34,160 nucleotides of DNA from a virus (IMGVR_UViG_3300030450_001962:1-34160), one strand, 5' to 3'. Shown: positions 1 through 5,861, counted from the stretch's first letter. Notes: generated by a model from the letters alone, not told the origin. Numbers and translations: made by a program.

Positions 1-60
1 CTTACTCCAGTTTTGCTCTGGAGAAATGATGTTTTTAACGGTTTCTATTGCAGCCTTCAT
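1..60 (-). CDS. N-terminal fragment of an unidentified protein, cut by the window edge
   Basis: An ATG at 60-58 opens a frame that stays open to base 1 (20 codons, beginning MKAAIETVKNIISPEQNWSK). Its ATG shares the tetranucleotide ATGA with the TGA stop of the upstream gene (57-524), the stop/start overlap seen throughout this phage, so the two are probably translationally coupled. Too little is visible to name a family. An endolysin or other lysis gene would fit its place after a two-helix membrane protein, but that is only a guess. Confidence 0.5.
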   Translation of the reverse strand, partial: MKAAIETVKNIISPEQNWSK

Positions 61-524
61 CCTAAAGACCCATCGTTTTTTATATCTTTACCAGTTATCG
101 GATCAACTCGAAGTACATCAGGTTTTCTTGTTATGATTTCGAGCGGCTGTTTAATAACAATTGTCTGAACACCCGGGCCTGATGGAACGCCACCTCCTTC
201 CTCCTCTTTCTTTTTCTTTTTATTGCCGTTATTAGATCCAACGCTGATCCCCCAACCTGCCAAAATATTTCCTAATAATCCCGCCGCAAAAGTCGAGTCG
301 ATTCTTGGCTGGTCTGGGATCTCTACTCCGAACATTGACGTTGGGAGCTTGATGTATCCTAATGATAAGACACAAATGCACCAAAATAATATAGCTCCCT
401 GAGCTGTGGTGCTGACCAAGAACATTATCTTTTCTTGGTATTCAGGCTGGTCCTCGTTCTCTAATACTTTTTTTTCGATTTTTTCTTTGTTGGTTTCGGT
501 TTTGACTTTTTCTTTGGCATCCAT
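57..524 (-). CDS. Membrane protein with two hydrophobic segments (holin-like candidate)
   Basis: The start MDAKEKV at 524 is preferred because the longer frame (to 629) overlaps the divergent gene at 574 and begins with implausible sequence; an ATG at 542 is also possible. The product is about 155 residues: a charged Lys/Glu-rich N-terminus, a strong transmembrane segment at about residues 33-55, a second Gly/Ala-rich hydrophobic stretch at about 77-95, then a Lys run, a Glu/Gly-rich linker and a hydrophilic tail. I do not recognise a family. Two membrane spans with a charged tail, next to other tiny membrane proteins, would suit a holin or lysis accessory protein; this is inference. Its stop overlaps the ATG of the truncated gene at the window edge. 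Confidence 0.6.
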   Translation of the reverse strand: MDAKEKVKTETNKEKIEKKVLENEDQPEYQEKIMFLVSTTAQGAILFWCICVLSLGYIKLPTSMFGVEIPDQPRIDSTFAAGLLGNILAGWGISVGSNNGNKKKKKEEEGGGVPSGPGVQTIVIKQPLEIITRKPDVLRVDPITGKDIKNDGSLG

Positions 525-541
525 AGAAAAATAAGTAAACA

Positions 542-556
542 TGTCTACATTAGACA
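542..556. promoter_or_regulatory. Inverted repeat between divergent genes
   Basis: TGTCTA-CAT-TAGACA: perfect 6-bp arms with a 3-bp spacer, in the short gap between the leftward gene starting at 524 and the rightward gene starting at 574. A regulator site is plausible from its position; the sequence does not match the 17-bp operator used elsewhere in the phage. Confidence 0.3.
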
Positions 557-573
557 CAAATGGTTGAAAAGTA

Positions 574-765
574 ATGAAATTTTTAAGCCAAAGCCAAAAG
601 GAGGGAATAGCCGAAGCCCACGGCCTCACGGTTGAATCTATTAATAGAAGAATTGAGTTATGGAGTTTAATTAATGATCCAGATATATCTCAACCTGACC
701 TAGTAGAGGCTCAGAAAGCATGGATCAATATCCAAAAAGCTCAATGGCCTAACGTCAATGCATGA
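574..765 (+). CDS. Small hypothetical protein (63 aa)
   Basis: The frame starts MKFLSQSQKEGIAEAHGLTV and ends with a TGA at 763-765. The product is hydrophilic and mainly helical in character, with no membrane segment or recognisable motif. It is followed by an 8-nt overlapping gene (758-937) and then a strong rightward terminator (999-1028), so the two form a short plus-strand unit inside an otherwise leftward region. The sequence after residue 13, AHGLTVESINRRIELW, resembles a helix-turn-helix start, but that alone does not establish DNA binding. Function unknown. Confidence 0.55.
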   Translation: MKFLSQSQKEGIAEAHGLTVESINRRIELWSLINDPDISQPDLVEAQKAWINIQKAQWPNVNA

Positions 766-937
766 AATATATGCTGCTTTAGTCGGTGCAATGGTAAGTG
801 CTTTGCTTATGGTTCTGGCAAACAGGTCGTCAAAAAGACAAGGCGATATTCGAGAAATATTCCATCGGTTAAATAAAATAGAGCAGGACTTAGCTCGCAT
901 GGAACCTGAAAGGAATAGAAACTGGCGTAATAGATAA
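758..937 (+). CDS. Small single-span membrane protein (59 aa)
   Basis: An ATG at 758-760 opens 59 codons ending in TAA at 935-937. The N-terminus (MHEIYAALVGAMVSALLMVL) is one transmembrane helix. It is followed by a basic stretch (NRSSKRQ) and an amphipathic, coiled-coil-like helix (DIREIFHRLNKIEQDLARME). This TM-then-coil layout is common among small phage lysis accessory and spanin-like proteins, but there is no lipobox or conserved motif to assign it. It overlaps the preceding gene by 8 nt, and a rho-independent terminator follows 60 nt downstream. It is short, so it is easily missed by gene finders. Confidence 0.65.
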   Translation: MHEIYAALVGAMVSALLMVLANRSSKRQGDIREIFHRLNKIEQDLARMEPERNRNWRNR

Positions 938-998
938 AACCTAGCTAGTTTTTAATTGGGTCTGTATTAGATCTGCTTTTAGGGAAGAGTAAGGCACT

Positions 999-1028
999 AT
1001 CCCGTTTTACCCATGACGGGATTTTTTT
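999..1028 (+). terminator. Rho-independent terminator of the 574-937 unit
   Basis: Stem ATCCCG (999-1004) pairs with CGGGAT (1017-1022) around a 12-nt loop and runs into seven Ts (1022-1028) on the plus strand. The last codons of the convergent minus-strand gene 1007-1210 lie inside this hairpin. Confidence 0.8.
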
Positions 1029-1210
1029 ACATTAGCCTCATAAGCTTTTGCAATTCTGTCTTCCAGTTCAAGTCTTTTACTGATCGCAAATAAACCTGTG
1101 TAAAGAGCATGGAATTTATGAGTTTTTTTTTCTCTTCCGTCCAGCTTGTACCAACGATTCATATCCTCAACTCGTTGATTGTCTTCCTTAATCCATTCAG
1201 GTCGATACAT
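1007..1210 (-). CDS. Small hypothetical protein (67 aa)
   Basis: The frame begins MYRPEWIKEDNQRVEDMNRW and stops at 1007-1009. The product is highly charged, with many Lys/Arg/Glu and several aromatic residues and no membrane segment; it looks like a genuine soluble polypeptide rather than a chance frame. Its start codon lies in the palindrome CATG shared with the start codon of the rightward gene at 1209, so the two genes diverge from the same four bases. Its C-terminus is encoded within the terminator of the converging unit. No family recognised. Confidence 0.5.
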   Translation of the reverse strand: MYRPEWIKEDNQRVEDMNRWYKLDGREKKTHKFHALYTGLFAISKRLELEDRIAKAYEANVKKSRHG

Positions 1211-1544
1211 GAGTATTAATAAATTAGTTGATTGGTTAATAGTTGAACCCTCTCTTGAGCAAGAGTTAAAACTTGAACTTGAAGAGAGGGCTATTTTAAT
1301 ATCTGACGATCACAAAGAAACAGCAATGTTATGCGCTTCTTTATGGAGACAGAATTGGTATAAAGATGAAGTTTTAAAAAATTGTCTTGGCAAAATCGGA
1401 GAGTTAGAGGGGAAATTAGTCCAGAAAGAACTAGAGAGCTCTAACTCTTGTTGGAAGCGTTTGCTTAGAAAGGTATTTCCTCCGAATCAGAAGATCTTCT
1501 CCCATCCAGAGCTTGACGCTGTGCTTCGGTCTTTTGTGGATTGA
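1209..1544 (+). CDS. Hypothetical protein of a picocyanobacteria/cyanophage-like family (111 aa)
   Basis: The start at 1209 gives MSINKLVDWLIVEPSLEQEL; a longer start at 1179 is possible but would lie inside the opposing gene. The first 75 residues are acidic and helical, ending in a short coiled coil (LGKIGELEGKLVQKELE). This opening resembles, from memory, short proteins of unknown function in marine Synechococcus/Prochlorococcus and their phages. The last 26 codons overlap the 3' end of the SSB-like gene on the other strand (1465-1544), so the true C-terminus may be compressed by that overlap. Function unknown. Confidence 0.5.
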   Translation: MSINKLVDWLIVEPSLEQELKLELEERAILISDDHKETAMLCASLWRQNWYKDEVLKNCLGKIGELEGKLVQKELESSNSCWKRLLRKVFPPNQKIFSHPELDAVLRSFVD

Positions 1545-1833
1545 TGTTTCCAAAAGATCCATATTGACCTTCTTTACCTTTGCCGTTAACCCAGACAACT
1601 TTTACTTCTATTTCTTTTTGCTGCTCATAGTTCCAAACTGTTCCATCAACAACTTTGTTTGGATCATCGAGCAAACTCATTAAGTAATTGCAAAAAGGAG
1701 TAATTGATTCAGCAGGAATTTTTAGTCCTAGCTGACTAGGCCAATCTCCTTCTGTGTCATATTGGTTCTTTCCTACTGACCAAGTAATTGGATGAGGAAG
1801 AGCAGGTTGGAATTTGTACTCGTTTCTTGGCAT
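1465..1833 (-). CDS. Single-stranded-DNA-binding protein (SSB-like)
   Basis: The start MPRNEYKFQPALPHP at 1833 is preferred to an upstream ATG at 1890, which would add an unrelated hydrophobic tail. The product is 122 residues. The body is beta-rich with conserved aromatic residues (W, Y, F) of the kind expected in an OB fold. The C-terminus ends DSEEIPF, the acidic tip with terminal aromatic that SSB proteins use to recruit replication and repair enzymes. It is the last gene of the recombination operon, just after the ERF annealing protein, where phage SSBs usually sit. The OB fold is inferred from composition and context; the acidic tip is seen directly. Confidence 0.7.
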   Translation of the reverse strand: MPRNEYKFQPALPHPITWSVGKNQYDTEGDWPSQLGLKIPAESITPFCNYLMSLLDDPNKVVDGTVWNYEQQKEIEVKVVWVNGKGKEGQYGSFGNINPQKTEAQRQALDGRRSSDSEEIPF

Positions 1834-1912
1834 TTTTTTGATTAGATAAATTGCGGTTTTTGAGTTGATGAAGAACTTGCTGTGCAGCATGTTCGGCTGC
1901 TTCTGGTGTCAT
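1757..1912 (-). CDS. Possible small protein overlapping the SSB start (51 aa)
   Basis: An ATG at 1912, 4 nt past the TGA stop of the ERF gene, opens a 51-codon frame beginning MTPEAAEHAAQQVLHQLKNR. The first ~26 residues, a good amphipathic helix, fill the gap between the ERF and SSB genes. The rest runs in another frame inside the SSB gene (77-nt overlap). Tight spacing and helix quality favour translation, perhaps as a leader that couples ERF to SSB. The long overlap and poor C-terminal half argue against it. Confidence 0.3.
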   Translation of the reverse strand: MTPEAAEHAAQQVLHQLKNRNLSNQKNAKKRVQIPTCSSSSNYLVSRKEPI

Positions 1913-1916
1913 TTGC

Positions 1917-2615
1917 TCAAGCTAATTTTTCAATAGCTTGCTGCAAAAATTGACCATGTGAAGCAAGTGTTATGTGTTGTGGCGAAATTTGGTCTGCTGA
2001 AATGTTGAACTCCTGTTTAAAGGCACTCAACACCCTTGCTTTGTCTGAATCGTTTAAGGCAGAAATCTTGCCACCTATTTCTTCTCTGGCTGCTGGAGTC
2101 ATAAATTTATTGTTCTTTACTTCTGTTTTTTTAACTTGTGAATCTGGTCTAGTTGGTGTTCTACTGATGCCTGTTTTTTTTGGTGGTGGCTCTTTTACAT
2201 CTCCTAGCTCTGTATCTGTCTCGGTATTAGTATCCATATCAGGCTCAATTCCTAAAAGCATTTTTATTGCATAACGTCTTCCATAGGTCAATCCGCCACC
2301 CCATGCAAATTGTGGTTTTGATCCCATGTTCTCAGGGAGAAAAAGAGGCATTTCGCTTTTAATTTCTTCTCCAGACTCAACATGAATTAAACGGGTAACA
2401 ATTAAAGTTTGACCATGATCGTTATAAGCTTGAGGCTGAATAAGAATCAGACCATTAGCATGTAGAACAGGTTGAATTGATGAAATTAAATTTTCTAATG
2501 AGCAATATTTATATTGATACTTACCCATCCCTGCTGTCTTGTCTTTTTTAAGATCAGGCAGTTGTTTTTGAAAGTTTAGAAGTGACTCATAGAGAGTCTT
2601 GTTTTTCTGTGCCAT
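1917..2615 (-). CDS. erf: ERF-family single-strand annealing recombinase
   Basis: A 232-residue protein. Residues ~1-135 have the ERF pattern: an N-terminal helical start (LYESLLNFQKQLPDLKKDK), the core YKYCSLENLISSIQPVLHAN, and the block GGGLTYGRRYAIKMLLGIEPDMD typical of the family. A low-complexity acidic/proline linker (about 135-170) leads to a small helical C-terminal domain. ERF proteins anneal complementary single strands in phage recombination and genome circularisation. The SSB-like protein lies immediately downstream, and RusA and a PD-(D/E)XK nuclease lie upstream, forming a complete exonuclease-annealase-resolvase set. Although it follows RusA closely, it has its own operator-type promoter, whose -35 overlaps the end of the RusA gene. 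Confidence 0.88.
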   Translation of the reverse strand: MAQKNKTLYESLLNFQKQLPDLKKDKTAGMGKYQYKYCSLENLISSIQPVLHANGLILIQPQAYNDHGQTLIVTRLIHVESGEEIKSEMPLFLPENMGSKPQFAWGGGLTYGRRYAIKMLLGIEPDMDTNTETDTELGDVKEPPPKKTGISRTPTRPDSQVKKTEVKNNKFMTPAAREEIGGKISALNDSDKARVLSAFKQEFNISADQISPQHITLASHGQFLQQAIEKLA

Positions 2616-2617
2616 GT

Positions 2618-2675
2618 GTGGTTGATGTGTACTATTTAATCTTAATAAGCTAATAACTTATTGTCAATAAGATAA
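2618..2675 (-). promoter_or_regulatory. Operator-promoter cassette A (erf) with leader octamer
   Basis: Read leftward: TTGACA (2667-2662), 17-nt spacer, TAAGAT (2644-2639), then the leader octamer TCAACCAC (2625-2618) 2 nt before the erf ATG. The two 17-bp operator positions (2659-2675 over the -35 and 2637-2653 over the -10) are recognisable but more diverged than in other cassettes. The -35 sits at the end of the rusA coding sequence. Confidence 0.75.
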
Positions 2676-3122
2676 AGCAAAAGGTGTTATAAAAATGTTT
2701 GCTCCCAGTAGTTCGTCTTCCTTTGCATATTTTTTGATGGCCTTTAATGATACCACTAAGCTGTCATCCTTAATAACAGTTCCTCCTGCTTTAGCTGATA
2801 ATCCATCTAAAGTTGATCTACATAATTTATCAATATCACCCGTTGCAGAACTTGTTACAAACTCAGGTGCTTTTTGTTTTAACTTGTTTGCATTTTTTCC
2901 TGTCCCATAATGGCTCTTTGGTCGTGCAAATAAAAATATAATTTCAACTTCAACTGCTCTTCCAATAATGTCTCCTTCATAATGATCTATGGCAGCAGCA
3001 CGGACATCTTGCCGCCAAGGTTTAACTTTTTTGCTGTTCTCAATCATGATTCCATGCCCAATATGTCTCTTGCTACCTTGTGGAGCTGGAACACCACGAA
3101 CAGGAATAAAAATTTTATCCAT
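2664..3122 (-). CDS. rusA: RusA-family Holliday junction resolvase
   Basis: A 152-residue protein with the RusA layout: an N-terminal strand followed by the loop GVPAPQGSKRH, a central region (FLFARPKSHYGTGKNANKLK), then TGDIDKLCRSTLDGLSAKAG and IKDDSLVVSL. The last two carry the conserved Asp residues that bind the catalytic Mg ion; the spacing D-x2-K...D followed by DD is typical. RusA dimers cut four-way junctions, here to resolve recombination or replication intermediates before packaging. The start codon overlaps the stop of the nuclease gene (TAATG), so they are coupled. Confidence 0.9.
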   Translation of the reverse strand: MDKIFIPVRGVPAPQGSKRHIGHGIMIENSKKVKPWRQDVRAAAIDHYEGDIIGRAVEVEIIFLFARPKSHYGTGKNANKLKQKAPEFVTSSATGDIDKLCRSTLDGLSAKAGGTVIKDDSLVVSLKAIKKYAKEDELLGANIFITPFALSY

Positions 3123-3814
3123 TAAAAAACCTCAATTTTTTCTTCAAAATTTTCCCAAGCTTTCTTCCATTTGAGACGACAAGTTAAAGGGTCTTGTTCT
3201 TCTCCGAAAACACACTTTCCCGGTCTTGACCAAATTGTTCTGCAACTATCAACAACAATGCCATGTTGATTTGCTAAAGCGTCAACGTAACTTCCAAGTT
3301 GAGCATCTGTTGAATATGGCCTTGCGTTTTTCTTAGATTGGGTTTTTAAATCTAATAAAACTAACTTTCCTTTGTCGTGGTCATATCCCAAAAGGTCTAA
3401 TTGACCGCCTATAGATTTTTCCAAATCTGCCAGCATATACTCGACTGCCCACGGCTCAAAGTTTTGCCAAAAAGGATCTTCAAGAAGTGGTGTCACCCAT
3501 TCTTGATAGTCACCTGCGTCTGGATTTTTTTCTCCTAACATCCTCTGCTGTAAACACCAATGCACCTTCTCTCCTCTCGGTTGCCAAATGTGCCTGTATC
3601 TTTCAATGTTTACTAAAGCCTCTGGACTCTTTTGACTTGCAATCTGTGTTGTAGAAAAAGCCAACCATTCGCCTGTTGGCTCCCAACAATATTGATGCCG
3701 TTCCTCATCCCTATACATGGGAAGAGGAGTAAGTTTCAAATGACTCCAAGGTGGGTCTCGATGCAAGCTAGGGTTGTTGCTTAATTCTTGATATTTCACT
3801 CGGTGAGACTCCAA
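3122..3814 (-). CDS. PD-(D/E)XK nuclease, RecB/Cas4-like
   Basis: A 230-residue protein. The catalytic signature is clear: GGQLDLLGYD (metal-binding Asp at about residue 139), LVLLDLKTQ (the D-x-K motif at about 154-156) and a following Gln/Tyr block (DAQLGSYVDAL) as in RecB-like nucleases. An upstream His (EKVHWCLQQ) matches the extra His of this group. Such enzymes degrade DNA ends and supply single strands to an annealing protein, and this one lies in the same operon as ERF and RusA. It overlaps the preceding winged-helix gene by 19 nt and its stop overlaps the rusA start. The exact subfamily (exonuclease or nickase) cannot be told by eye. Confidence 0.85.
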   Translation of the reverse strand: MESHRVKYQELSNNPSLHRDPPWSHLKLTPLPMYRDEERHQYCWEPTGEWLAFSTTQIASQKSPEALVNIERYRHIWQPRGEKVHWCLQQRMLGEKNPDAGDYQEWVTPLLEDPFWQNFEPWAVEYMLADLEKSIGGQLDLLGYDHDKGKLVLLDLKTQSKKNARPYSTDAQLGSYVDALANQHGIVVDSCRTIWSRPGKCVFGEEQDPLTCRLKWKKAWENFEEKIEVF

Positions 3815-4083
3815 AGGTGTTCTCTTTTTCCATAAATCCCCTGAACAAAAGAATCAGTTTTAACTAATTTTCCTGCTGTTGTTAAGTCACTGATTGCTCT
3901 TCTTATTGAGGTAATCGGATAACTCCAACCAAGCTCTTCAAGTTCAATTAAAATTTTCGAGGGGCTTAATGGGGTTGATGCTCTTTTAAAGCAATTTAAA
4001 ATTGCTTGTTCTTGTGTTTTAGCTTTGGAATGAGATTCAGCAAGTTCTGAACCTGTTTCTTCTGTGGTGTTGTAGTAGCTCAT
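3796..4083 (-). CDS. Small winged-helix protein
   Basis: A 95-residue protein. After a polar N-terminus (about 25 residues) comes a winged-helix pattern: AILNCFKRASTPLSPSKIL (helix 1 and 2), TSIRRAISDLTTAGKLVKT (recognition helix then wing), and a C-terminal strand YGKREHLWSLTE. It resembles the short winged-helix proteins that phages keep in replication operons. Regulation or a DNA-loading role are both possible; the sequence does not decide. It overlaps the nuclease gene by 19 nt and lies 4 nt after the preceding stop, so it is co-translated with the recombination genes rather than separately promoted. Confidence 0.65.
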   Translation of the reverse strand: MSYYNTTEETGSELAESHSKAKTQEQAILNCFKRASTPLSPSKILIELEELGWSYPITSIRRAISDLTTAGKLVKTDSFVQGIYGKREHLWSLTE

Positions 4084-4087
4084 TTTT

Positions 4088-4333
4088 TTAACCTGAAGGA
4101 TCTTGTGCGTTTTTGTTTTTTCTTTTTTTCTTTTTTTTACTAGGCATTCCTTGTAACTCCTTTGTTCTTGTTTCTATTCGTCTGACTTTTTCTTCATGAA
4201 AATGAGTTGCTCTTAGTTTTAACTCTCGATCTGTCATTTCTTGAATCTGTTCAAAATAACGATTGGGCCACGGGATAATTCTTTGACTTGGAGGTTTCCA
4301 GCTCTTTAAGTCGTTTGGGTCATCGTGAATCAT
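4088..4333 (-). CDS. Hypothetical basic protein (81 aa)
   Basis: I take the start at MIHDDPNDLKSWKPPSQRII (4333). A longer frame reaches 4453, but its first 40 codons are another reading of the overlapping small gene at 4320-4469. The product is hydrophilic: a Pro/Trp-containing N-terminus, a helical middle (EQIQEMTDRELKLRATHFHEEK) and a C-terminus dominated by lysine (SKKKKKRKNKN). No family recognised. It lies in the coupled chain of the replication operon and may bind nucleic acid through its basic tail; that is inference from charge only. Confidence 0.55.
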   Translation of the reverse strand: MIHDDPNDLKSWKPPSQRIIPWPNRYFEQIQEMTDRELKLRATHFHEEKVRRIETRTKELQGMPSKKKKKRKNKNAQDPSG

Positions 4334-4469
4334 TTTGGAATCCTTTTGTGGTTGAAAGTGGAAGTTTCTTTTTAGGAGCTTTAGGCTTGGTCCTTTTTTT
4401 TGGTTGGTTGTAATCACGAAAGCTGTTAAGTCTTTCTTTGCCTGTAATTCCAAAACCTGCTTTGCTCAT
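4320..4469 (-). CDS. Small basic protein (49 aa), translationally coupled
   Basis: The ATG at 4469-4467 shares ATGA with the stop of the preceding gene (4466-4741). The frame runs 49 codons, beginning MSKAGFGITGKERLNSFRDY and continuing into a Lys/Pro-rich segment. It ends 14 nt past the start codon of the next gene. The stop/start overlap, used at most other junctions of this operon, is the main reason to prefer this frame over the longer alternative frame covering the same bases. Product unknown. Confidence 0.55.
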   Translation of the reverse strand: MSKAGFGITGKERLNSFRDYNQPKKRTKPKAPKKKLPLSTTKGFQNDSR

Positions 4470-4741
4470 GTTGGAAAATCCTTAGGGTCGATTATTTCCA
4501 CTGACTCGGTTGGTGGGGTTGATTCTCTTGCAAGGTTCTTAAATCTGACACCTTCGTAACCTCTTGGAAAGATCGCAAGGTTTGAGTTTGCATCATCAAT
4601 ACATCTTTGGGCCCCGGGACTTGGTTGATCTAAATCTGCCAACGTCCATAAAGATCTCTCAGGGTTTGATGGGTTAGGCGATTTAAGCCCCCGTTTCAAC
4701 AATTTTATGATCGAGGCTCTGTTGTATAAGGGTTCCATCAA
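4466..4741 (-). CDS. Hypothetical protein (91 aa)
   Basis: The frame starts MMEPLYNRASIIKLLKRGLK, and its ATG overlaps the TGA of the upstream gene (ATGA at 4741-4738). It is soluble and rich in Pro and Asn, with the motif WTLADLDQPSPGAQRCIDDAN. I do not recognise a family. It lies between the DnaD-like protein and the small basic proteins of the replication operon, with overlaps at both ends, so it is very probably expressed and probably linked to replication. Confidence 0.6.
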   Translation of the reverse strand: MMEPLYNRASIIKLLKRGLKSPNPSNPERSLWTLADLDQPSPGAQRCIDDANSNLAIFPRGYEGVRFKNLARESTPPTESVEIIDPKDFPT

Positions 4742-5325
4742 TCGAAGCCTCTGGAGGCCGTAAAGAGGCGTTGTGCAGGATGTCCTGTTGGTGGTTCAGG
4801 ATCAAAAGGCCATTTGTTTTTATTGCTAACGCAGAAATTTTCGTAATTCTTCAACGTGATGCTTTGCCACTCATTTGCAATTGCAAGAGTGATTTGATCT
4901 TTTACAGCATCTTCACCATATTTCTTTTTTATCCCTATCAAACCTTTTTCACCCATCAACAAATTAAAAGCTGCTTCTGTCTTTTTCCCTTTCTTTGAGT
5001 GCCAAAAATCAACGATCAAGCTAGAGGCAGTTTCAAGTTCAAAAGGGATCAGGTCAGCACTAAACTTAAACCTCTTTTTTTTCAAATTTTCTTTTTCCTT
5101 ATTTATACTATTAGGTACTCTATTAGTATTAGATAAAATACCTCCCTCTTTTTTTGTCTCTCTCTCTCTTTCGTTCGGTATTTTAAGGGTATCACATGTG
5201 TCAAGCCCATTTTTCCTGTTTTCAAGGATCATGTTTATATGAGCAGTCATAGATCTGCTTTTGGGCTTTTCGGCGTTTAAGTAGTGATAGTTTTCTGGGT
5301 AGATTCTTATGCTGTTTGTGGTCAT
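4738..5325 (-). CDS. RHH-like N-terminus joined to a DnaD-like C-terminal domain; candidate replication initiator or helicase loader
   Basis: A 195-residue protein, first gene of the recombination-replication operon. Residues 5-35 (IRIYPENYHYLNAEK, then SRSMTAHINMILEN) follow the strand-helix-turn-helix pattern of ribbon-helix-helix proteins. A polar linker (about 40-85) leads to a C-terminal domain (about 86-165). The stretch KKYGEDAVKDQITLAIANEW and the following ITLKNYENF resemble the DnaD/DnaB2 pattern, in which a Tyr-containing helix ends in a Trp. DnaD-like proteins help load replicative helicases, and a DNA-binding domain fused to such a module suggests an origin-binding initiator. Both domain assignments are by eye and need profile searches. 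The gene has its own strong promoter. Confidence 0.55.
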   Translation of the reverse strand: MTTNSIRIYPENYHYLNAEKPKSRSMTAHINMILENRKNGLDTCDTLKIPNERERETKKEGGILSNTNRVPNSINKEKENLKKKRFKFSADLIPFELETASSLIVDFWHSKKGKKTEAAFNLLMGEKGLIGIKKKYGEDAVKDQITLAIANEWQSITLKNYENFCVSNKNKWPFDPEPPTGHPAQRLFTASRGFD

Positions 5326-5339
5326 TGTGTACTAGATCT

Positions 5340-5395
5340 GTGGTTGATTTGTGTAAGGAACGTATTCATTATGCAGCACAGGTTTTTAATGTCAA
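5340..5395 (-). promoter_or_regulatory. Promoter B of the recombination operon, with leader octamer but no -10 operator
   Basis: Read leftward: TTGACA (5395-5390), 16-nt spacer, CATAAT (5373-5368), leader octamer TCAACCAC (5347-5340) 14 nt before the ATG at 5325. Unlike the other cassettes, the spacer and -10 are unrelated to the 17-bp palindrome. Only a diverged copy touches the -35 (AATCCTATTGACA), so this operon may escape the repression that the other units share. Confidence 0.7.
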
Positions 5396-5429
5396 TAGGA
5401 TTATCTGATAAGAAAGTTATTTGTTTTTT

Positions 5430-5457
5430 TTGAGGGGTTTGCAACAATGTGTATAAT
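5430..5457 (+). promoter_or_regulatory. Rightward promoter for the gene at 5490
   Basis: TTGAGG (5430-5435), 16-nt spacer, TATAAT (5452-5457) on the plus strand, diverging from promoter B. AGAGG at 5476-5480 provides a ribosome-binding site 9 nt before the ATG at 5490. Confidence 0.65.
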
Positions 5458-5489
5458 TAGCTTGACCTGAAGCTCAGAGGCGTTTGCCA

Positions 5490-5684
5490 ATGACCACTAG
5501 GACGCAACAAATAAAAAAAGACCTCCAATGTTATGGAGTCGATCCTTTCCAGATTGCTGCTGAAGCAATTGAGCGGGGTGACAGGTTGGCTCTTCAAGTG
5601 GCTCGTTTAGAAAAGGTAATTAATCAGATAAAGCCCGATCTAACAAAAGCCTCACAACATTGCTCCGGCTTGTGCCAGCTTTAG
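5490..5684 (+). CDS. Small hypothetical protein (64 aa) divergent from the replication operon
   Basis: The ATG at 5490 is chosen over a TTG at 5484 because AGAGG lies 9 nt upstream of it. The product starts MTTRTQQIKKDLQCYGVDPF and continues with a long amphipathic helix (IAAEAIERGDRLALQVARLE). Its last 65 nt run convergently into the RHH gene on the other strand. It is one of only three early rightward genes and has its own promoter with a consensus -10 box. A gene divergent from an early operon often encodes a regulator, but no DNA-binding motif is visible here. Function unknown. Confidence 0.55.
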   Translation: MTTRTQQIKKDLQCYGVDPFQIAAEAIERGDRLALQVARLEKVINQIKPDLTKASQHCSGLCQL

Positions 5685-5778
5685 TTGCCATTTCGTTAAT
5701 TTTGTCGTTAACTTCTGGAGTGACGCTGACCTGAATAATTTCGCTCCAAAGTTCACTCCCTCTTGATTTGTTTGGCAT
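5620..5778 (-). CDS. Ribbon-helix-helix (Arc/CopG-type) DNA-binding protein (52 aa)
   Basis: An ATG at 5778 opens 52 codons. Residues 13-20 (EIIQVSVT) form the DNA-contacting strand, PEVNDKINEMATKAG the first helix, and TSRSNVVRLLLDRALSD the turn and second helix, matching the core RHH pattern including the G-x-S-R-S/N turn. RHH proteins bind palindromic operators as dimers, often cooperatively on neighbouring sites. The gene is preceded by a copy of the phage's own 17-bp operator with a decayed half (5792-5808). This makes autoregulation plausible and makes the protein the best visible candidate for the factor that reads these sites. The fold call is firm; the link to the operators is inference. 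Confidence 0.8.
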   Translation of the reverse strand: MPNKSRGSELWSEIIQVSVTPEVNDKINEMATKAGTSRSNVVRLLLDRALSD

Positions 5779-5791
5779 GTTTAGAACCTTT

Positions 5792-5808
5792 TAATCTTAA
5801 TAATATAA
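5792..5808 (-). promoter_or_regulatory. Half-preserved operator upstream of the RHH gene
   Basis: The 17-mer TAATCTTAATAATATAA keeps one perfect half of the palindrome (TAATCTTA) and the leftward -10 TAAGAT at 5799-5794, but the position 17 nt further upstream holds no -35 (TCTCGG). The leader also lacks the TCAACCAC octamer. Expression is therefore expected to be weak or to depend on an activator. Confidence 0.5.
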
Positions 5809-5846
5809 TAAAAAGACCGAGAAGCCATTCAGCCCCTCAGTCTTTT
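5809..5846 (-). terminator. Probable terminator of gene 5862-6098
   Basis: Read leftward, AAAAGAC-x-GAG and CTC-x-GTCTTTT pair over 10 bp with one mismatch around a 14-nt loop, and the second arm runs into a T-rich tract towards 5800. It also separates this gene from the RHH gene. Confidence 0.5.
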
Positions 5847-5861
5847 GGTTGGAAAGTGAAG

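Noticed and set aside
6-24. Inverted repeat CTCCAG/CTGGAG near the left edge as a terminator
   Set aside because: It lies within the first codons of the truncated leftward gene and is not followed by a T-run in either direction.
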